From NCBI GenBank assembly GCA_013812565.1, contig JACCTF010000927.1:1-11010 (forward strand): a DNA stretch of 11,010 nucleotides. Reading direction: 5' to 3'. Source of the stretch: Pyrinomonadaceae bacterium. Its GTDB lineage: Bacteria; Acidobacteriota; Blastocatellia; Pyrinomonadales; Pyrinomonadaceae. Under the pieces are notes generated by a model. That model was given only the letters and a program-made list of their open reading frames with translations. It was not told the origin of the DNA and did no database searches. The first letter of the stretch is position 1. Each line of letters opens with the position of its first letter. The translations under genes and the position numbers were made by a program. Below are positions 7,519 through 11,010 of the stretch, piece after piece.

Positions 7519-7535
7519 ATGTCCTGGCTTTCGAC
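7519..7535 (+). repeat. dispersed repeat, copy 2
   Basis: This is identical over 17 bases to 1632-1648 and is followed by the related CTTAGACTTTGGAATTAC. It lies in the gap between leuD and the sigma-54 activator. The TTG at 7544, which could extend the activator frame upstream, is inside this repeat-derived stretch, which argues against it being the true start. Confidence 0.7.
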
Positions 7536-7576
7536 CTTAGACTTTGGAATTACTGGCTTGTCTCTCGTCACATGTC

Positions 7577-9139
7577 ATGTCAATAATAGCTACCATGACC
7601 GTGGAGCAGATTGAAGCGCGTAAACTGGCGACGCTTTTGGAAGTCGGGCAGACACTCTCCAGCACACGTGATGTAAAAAGCGCGCTAGATCGTGTGCTGG
7701 AAACGCTCGGACAGCATCACGGCATGATGCGCGGCGTTGTCATGCTCCTTGAACTGGATACGCAGGAACTACGCATTAAATCTTTTCACGGCTTGAGCGA
7801 AACGGCGGCGCGACAGATAAGCTACCGTCTTGGCGAAGGCATCACGGGCCGCGTTGCACAGAGCGGCAAGCCAATCGTGGTGCCGCAGATCAGCCATGAA
7901 CCGATGTTTCTGGATCGTCTCGGCGCGCGCACGCAGAAGACCGGCCCGCGTGTCGAACAAAGTTTCATCTGCGTTCCCATCCTCATCAACCGTAAACCCA
8001 TCGGCGTGCTCGGCGTTAATATCCGCTACAAGCACGATCACAACTTCGACGAAGCGATTAAGTTTCTCTCAATCGTCGCCTCAATGATTGCGCAAGCTCT
8101 CAAAGTCGAACACTTAATCGAAGCCGACAAACAGCGTTTGCTCGATGAGAACATCCATCTCAAACAAGAGCTGAAAGAGCGCTACGACTTCAGCCACATC
8201 ATCGGCAATTCAAGTTCGCTGCGCCAAGTCTACGAGCAGATTACGCAGGTGGCTCGCACGAACACCACTGTTCTGTTGCGCGGCGAATCGGGTACGGGCA
8301 AAGAGCTGATCGCGCATGCGATTCACTACAACTCTCTGCGCGCGGCGAAACCGTTCATCAAGGTGAGTTGCGCCGCACTGCCGGAAACGCTCATCGAATC
8401 TGAACTATTCGGCTATGAGAAGGGAGCCTTTACCGGCGCGCAGGGACGTAAGAAAGGGCGTTTTGAATTGGCCGCCAGTGGCACGCTCTTTTTGGATGAG
8501 ATCGGCGACTTGAACATTGCCACCCAAGTTAAACTATTGCGCGTTCTTCAGGAACGCGAGTTCGAGCGGCTCGGCGGCACCGAGACGATCAAGATAAATG
8601 TCCGGCTCATCGCTGCCACCAACAAAGATTTGGAGCGCGCCATCACGGACAACGAGTTTCGCGAAGAGCTCTATTACCGCCTTAATGTCTTCACGATTTT
8701 CGTGCCGCCGCTCAGGGAACGTAAGTCGGATGTCCTCTTGCTCGCCGACCACTTTCTTGAGAAGTATGCACGCGAACACAACAAGCGCATCAAGCGCATC
8801 TCAACTCCGGCAATCGATATGCTCGCCAGTTATCACTGGCCCGGCAACGTCCGCGAGCTGGAGAACACGATTGAGCGCGCCGTGCTGGTGTGCGAAACAA
8901 ATGTCATTCACGGTCATCACCTGCCGCCGACTCTGCAAACCGCCGAAGGCTCCGACACCGTCACACGCCTTTCGCTGGCAACGGCAATCGAAGCCTACGA
9001 ACGCGACATCATTCAAGACGCCTTGAAGACAACGCGCGGCAATCGCAAGAAAGCCGCTAAGCTGCTTGACACAACCGAGCGCATCATCGGTTATAAAGTT
9101 AAGAAGTATGACATCGACAGCGATCGCTTCCGCTTGTAA
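7577..9139 (+). CDS. sigma-54-dependent transcriptional activator, GAF-AAA+-Fis (NifA-like architecture)
   Basis: This bacterial enhancer-binding protein has about 520 residues. An N-terminal GAF sensor domain (about 20-180) is followed by a short coiled-coil linker ([21 protein letters not shown]) and the AAA+ domain. That domain has Walker A GESGTGKE (236-243), the sigma-54-contacting loop GAFTGA (283-288) and Walker B LFLDE (D307, E308), with [11 protein letters not shown] and [11 protein letters not shown] further on. The Fis-type helix-turn-helix at the C-terminus contains [21 protein letters not shown]. There is no receiver domain, so activity is probably set by a ligand, redox state or partner at the GAF domain. 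The start is uncertain: ATG 7577 ([11 protein letters not shown]), ATG 7595 ([10 protein letters not shown]) and TTG 7544 are in frame and none has a good ribosome site. It lies 123 bases after leuD. A sigma-54 promoter match downstream of it is a likely target (inference). Confidence 0.95.
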   Translation: MSIIATMTVEQIEARKLATLLEVGQTLSSTRDVKSALDRVLETLGQHHGMMRGVVMLLELDTQELRIKSFHGLSETAARQISYRLGEGITGRVAQSGKPIVVPQISHEPMFLDRLGARTQKTGPRVEQSFICVPILINRKPIGVLGVNIRYKHDHNFDEAIKFLSIVASMIAQALKVEHLIEADKQRLLDENIHLKQELKERYDFSHIIGNSSSLRQVYEQITQVARTNTTVLLRGESGTGKELIAHAIHYNSLRAAKPFIKVSCAALPETLIESELFGYEKGAFTGAQGRKKGRFELAASGTLFLDEIGDLNIATQVKLLRVLQEREFERLGGTETIKINVRLIAATNKDLERAITDNEFREELYYRLNVFTIFVPPLRERKSDVLLLADHFLEKYAREHNKRIKRISTPAIDMLASYHWPGNVRELENTIERAVLVCETNVIHGHHLPPTLQTAEGSDTVTRLSLATAIEAYERDIIQDALKTTRGNRKKAAKLLDTTERIIGYKVKKYDIDSDRFRL

Positions 9140-9220
9140 GTTGCACGCGATTTAGTTTGGCTTCCATTACCACAACGCTCGTTTTCAATTTCAGACAAAC
9201 GAAGTATGTTCCGAACCCCC

Positions 9221-9241
9221 AAGCCACGAATAAGCCACGAA
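9221..9241 (+). repeat. paired direct repeat AAGCCACGAA
   Basis: AAGCCACGAA occurs at 9221-9230 and 9232-9241, giving an 11-base period, about one helical turn. It resembles common dispersed 'CCACGAA' intergenic repeats of some bacterial genomes, but two in-phase copies could also be a regulator site. Confidence 0.5.
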
Positions 9242-9279
9242 CTTGAGCGCCTCTTAATTGAGTGAAAGGTCTATTGGTC

Positions 9280-9379
9280 TTCACCACACAGGCACCGCAG
9301 GACACGGAGGGGGCACAGAGAGTTGAACAAAGCCTGTACCCCTGTGCTTGCTCTGTGGTCTCTATGTCTCTGTGGTGAA
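9280..9379. repeat. imperfect long inverted repeat of the CCACAGAGG type
   Basis: TTCACCACA (9280-9288) and TGTGGTGAA (9371-9379) are exact reverse complements. The interior is rich in imperfectly matching CACAGAG and CTCTGTG units. The whole could fold into a long irregular hairpin or be a degenerate mobile-repeat remnant. No transposase-like reading frame is associated. Confidence 0.55.
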
Positions 9380-9491
9380 CTCTTACTCGCCATACACTCA
9401 CCTAATGCAACTTCCCTTGCCTACAATTATGTTTCAAACAAACCCTATATTGACAAAATCGTAGTCTCAGGCAAAGCCCTTCCCGTCGCTT

Positions 9492-9508
9492 GAACCGTCT
9501 CGAACCGT
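9492..9508 (+). promoter_or_regulatory. candidate upstream activator site, tandem GAACCGT
   Basis: GAACCGT occurs at 9492-9498 and 9502-9508, ten bases apart. The second copy extends into GAACCGTTC, a small inverted repeat. Relative to the predicted sigma-54 start near 9593 the pair lies around -100 to -85, a distance at which enhancer-binding proteins often bind. Short motif, low confidence. Confidence 0.25.
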
Positions 9509-9546
9509 TCCCTAACCTGCCTACTCTCAACAACATAGATGCTCTC

Positions 9547-9559
9547 GTCGATGCTCGAC
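9547..9559. promoter_or_regulatory. small palindrome next to sigma-54 promoter, candidate operator
   Basis: GTCGA (9547-9551) and TCGAC (9555-9559) form an inverted repeat with a three-base spacer, seven bases before the -24 element. It could be a site for autoregulation by the LacI/ROK protein encoded downstream. Such short repeats also arise by chance. Confidence 0.25.
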
Positions 9560-9565
9560 AGAAGT

Positions 9566-9583
9566 TTGGCTGAGTGTTTGCAT
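9566..9583 (+). promoter_or_regulatory. sigma-54 promoter (-24/-12) before the LacI/ROK regulator
   Basis: TTGGCTGAGTGTTTGCAT keeps the invariant GG (9568-9569) and GC (9580-9581) with exactly ten bases between them. It matches the consensus TTGGCACG-N4-TTGCAT outside three positions of the -24 block. Transcription would start near 9593, giving a 35-base leader that contains the AGGAGG ribosome site. A sigma-54 activator gene lies immediately upstream, which strengthens the call. Confidence 0.6.
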
Positions 9584-9614
9584 TTAAGCTCAGCGCGAAC
9601 CTTGCACAATTCTT

Positions 9615-9620
9615 AGGAGG
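9615..9620 (+). promoter_or_regulatory. ribosome binding site fixing a TTG start
   Basis: AGGAGG is a full Shine-Dalgarno sequence seven bases before the TTG at 9628. It is the best ribosome site in the window and decides the start of the following gene, which has no suitable ATG near its LacI-type N-terminus. Confidence 0.85.
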
Positions 9621-9627
9621 AAGTACA

Positions 9628-11010
9628 TTGCCAACGATTCGAGATATTGCCGAGCTTGCTGGGGTGTCCACGGCCACCGTTTCTCACGTCATCAACAACA
9701 CGCGCGTGATCACACCCGAGACACGCGCGCGGGTCGAAAGAGTAATCGCCGAGGCGAAGTTTGTTCCCAACCCGATGGGGCGGTTGCTGGCTCAACAACG
9801 GAGCGGTGCGCACGTCTCTACACCATCCAGTGTTTCCACTACCTTTAGCTTCAAGCATTCTAGTAGTGTGGCTCACAAGGCTTCGAACAAACCGGGCGAT
9901 ACGAAGACCGCTGCAAATCCATATTCGCCCTCCGTCTCGTCTGTGTCGTCTGACACAGTGCTCAACAAACCATTCGAGACTTCTTCAACCTCTGAGGTTG
10001 GAAGCCCTACCACGACGCGCACGCTCCTGAAGATGATACGTGCTGCCCAACCCGTGTCGCGAGCTGAATTGGCTCGCCGTCTGGGAGTCAACCGAAGCAC
10101 TGTGACGGAGATCGTCCGCCCGTTGCTTGAGGCAGGCGCGTTGCGCGAAGGTGTTCCTGATACGGCGGAGAGTCGCATCGGTCGCCCGCCCGTCGGCCTC
10201 TCGCTCGCGAGCGAGCAGGCTTACTTTATCGGCGTTAACATCGGCGTCCGCCAGAGCCAGGTCGGACTGGCCCAAACCGATAGCCGAGTGCTCGGTGAAG
10301 AATGCTTTGACACTCCGACTGAACCGACCGAGGCGCTGGCGCTCATCCGTTCCAGCATTATTCAACTGCGCACTCGCTTGCCAAGACGTGTTCCGGTGTT
10401 CATCGGCGTGAGCGTACCTGGGCCGGTGGATGCCGAACGAGCGCGTCTATTGTATGCGCCGCATTTAGGCTGGCGCGATACGGATGTCGCAGGCGCGTTG
10501 AGTCAAACTGCGGTGGACGGCTCCGTCCAATCTGGTATGAAGACCCTTGATAGCAGTGACCCGGCAGTGGTAGTTGAGAATGATGCGACGGCCGCAGCCG
10601 TATATGAGGCGCGCCGAAGGCTTCGCGAATCAACTGATAGTGGCTGGAACGACTTTGTCCTGGTGCGCGCCGGAACCGGCATCGGTGTGGGGTTAGTACG
10701 CGGCGGTGAGGTATATCGCGGCACGGGCGCCGGCGGCGGCCTCGCCGGCGAGTTCGGGCACATGACGATTGTCGCTGGAGGCAAACCATGCGCGTGCGGT
10801 AATCGCGGCTGCTGGGAGCGATACGCGTCAGCAACAAGCGCAGCAGCACTATATACAGGGGATCGACAAACGATTGGCAGCTTTAGCAGTGTGCCAAGCT
10901 TTGTGGAGGTTGTTGCGCGGGCCGAAGCCGGTGAGCGGCGGGCACAAGCGACGCTTGAGGGCGTGGGCGAATATCTTGGCATCGGCATCGCAAACGTTAT
11001 TAGTGGACTC
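9628..11010 (+). CDS. hybrid transcriptional regulator: LacI HTH + winged HTH + ROK domain (3' end cut by window)
   Basis: An uninterrupted frame of 461 codons runs from a TTG start to the right edge. Residues 1-56 form a LacI-type DNA-binding domain (TIRDIAELAGVSTATVSHV, then the hinge FVPNPMGRLLAQQ). Residues 58-131 are a Ser/Thr-rich linker. Residues 132-180 form a second, ROK-type winged helix (RAELARRLGVNRSTVTEIV), followed by IGRPPVGL. The ROK sugar-kinase fold begins near 198 with the phosphate loop FIGVNIG. ENDATAAA (317-324) contains the catalytic-type D319; RAGTGIGVGLV and AGEFGH (H378) follow, and CACGNRGC (C388, C390, C395) completes the zinc site. ROK regulators normally sense a sugar or sugar phosphate through this fold. 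Two DNA-binding domains in one chain is unusual. The tandem layout and sigma-54 promoter set it apart from its neighbours. Confidence 0.92.
   Translation, partial: MPTIRDIAELAGVSTATVSHVINNTRVITPETRARVERVIAEAKFVPNPMGRLLAQQRSGAHVSTPSSVSTTFSFKHSSSVAHKASNKPGDTKTAANPYSPSVSSVSSDTVLNKPFETSSTSEVGSPTTTRTLLKMIRAAQPVSRAELARRLGVNRSTVTEIVRPLLEAGALREGVPDTAESRIGRPPVGLSLASEQAYFIGVNIGVRQSQVGLAQTDSRVLGEECFDTPTEPTEALALIRSSIIQLRTRLPRRVPVFIGVSVPGPVDAERARLLYAPHLGWRDTDVAGALSQTAVDGSVQSGMKTLDSSDPAVVVENDATAAAVYEARRRLRESTDSGWNDFVLVRAGTGIGVGLVRGGEVYRGTGAGGGLAGEFGHMTIVAGGKPCACGNRGCWERYASATSAAALYTGDRQTIGSFSSVPSFVEVVARAEAGERRAQATLEGVGEYLGIGIANVISGL

Larger units (their letters stand above)
9140..9627. other. 488-base intergenic region before the LacI/ROK regulator gene
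   Basis: I found no credible gene in this stretch. From left to right it holds a paired direct repeat (9221-9241), a roughly 100-base imperfect inverted repeat (9280-9379), a tandem GAACCGT pair (9492-9508), a small palindrome (9547-9559), a sigma-54 promoter match (9566-9583) and a strong ribosome site (9615-9620). No obvious terminator follows the activator gene at 9139. Confidence 0.6.

Noticed and set aside
7544..7576. TTG start extending the sigma-54 activator by 11 residues
   Set aside because: It falls in repeat-derived sequence with no ribosome site, and the added residues precede the likely family N-terminus.
9450..9478. TTGACA as a sigma-70 -35 box upstream of the LacI/ROK gene
   Set aside because: The bases 17-18 further on (AAAGCC/AAGCCC) do not resemble a -10 box, and the sigma-54 match nearer the gene fits better.

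Overview
This window looks like chromosomal DNA from a free-living bacterium of moderate GC content. It carries a leucine-biosynthesis cluster flanked by regulatory genes. I saw no transposase, integrase, phage gene, tRNA, rRNA or CRISPR array. An acidobacterial (Blastocatellia-like) source is a guess. It rests on heptameric and 'CCACAGAGG'-type repeats in the intergenic gaps, an RRM protein, a LacI/ROK hybrid regulator and frequent weak Shine-Dalgarno sequences. No taxonomic marker gene is present.

Left part (1-1700): the start of an RNA-recognition-motif protein runs off the left edge on the minus strand. Its reading frame is broken by an extra AG dinucleotide three codons into the gene. 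Next, also on the minus strand, is a radical SAM enzyme (432-1412) with a C-terminal cysteine cluster. A 288-base divergent spacer separates it from the LysR gene.

Centre (1701-9139, all plus strand): a LysR-type regulator is followed by leuA, leuB, leuC and leuD, the full set converting 2-oxoisovalerate to 2-oxoisocaproate, and then a GAF/AAA+/Fis sigma-54 activator. Upstream of leuA a perfect 10+10 AT-rich inverted repeat sits just before a plausible sigma-70 promoter, as expected for a LysR-controlled promoter. The LeuA is short and ends where the leucine-binding regulatory domain normally starts. The leuB-leuC and leuC-leuD gaps each hold heptamer repeats that fold into long hairpins ending a few bases from the next start codon, where no Shine-Dalgarno is visible.

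Right part (9140-11010): a 488-base spacer carries dispersed repeats, small candidate operators and a good sigma-54 promoter match (9566-9583). The promoter precedes an AGGAGG ribosome site and a TTG-started gene running off the right edge. That gene encodes a LacI-type helix-turn-helix, a Ser/Thr-rich linker, a second winged helix and a ROK sugar-kinase-like domain in one chain.

The most interesting regulatory reading is a possible cascade. The sigma-54 activator encoded directly upstream could switch on the LacI/ROK hybrid, while the LysR protein controls leucine synthesis whose first enzyme may be insensitive to leucine feedback. These links are inference from layout and motifs.
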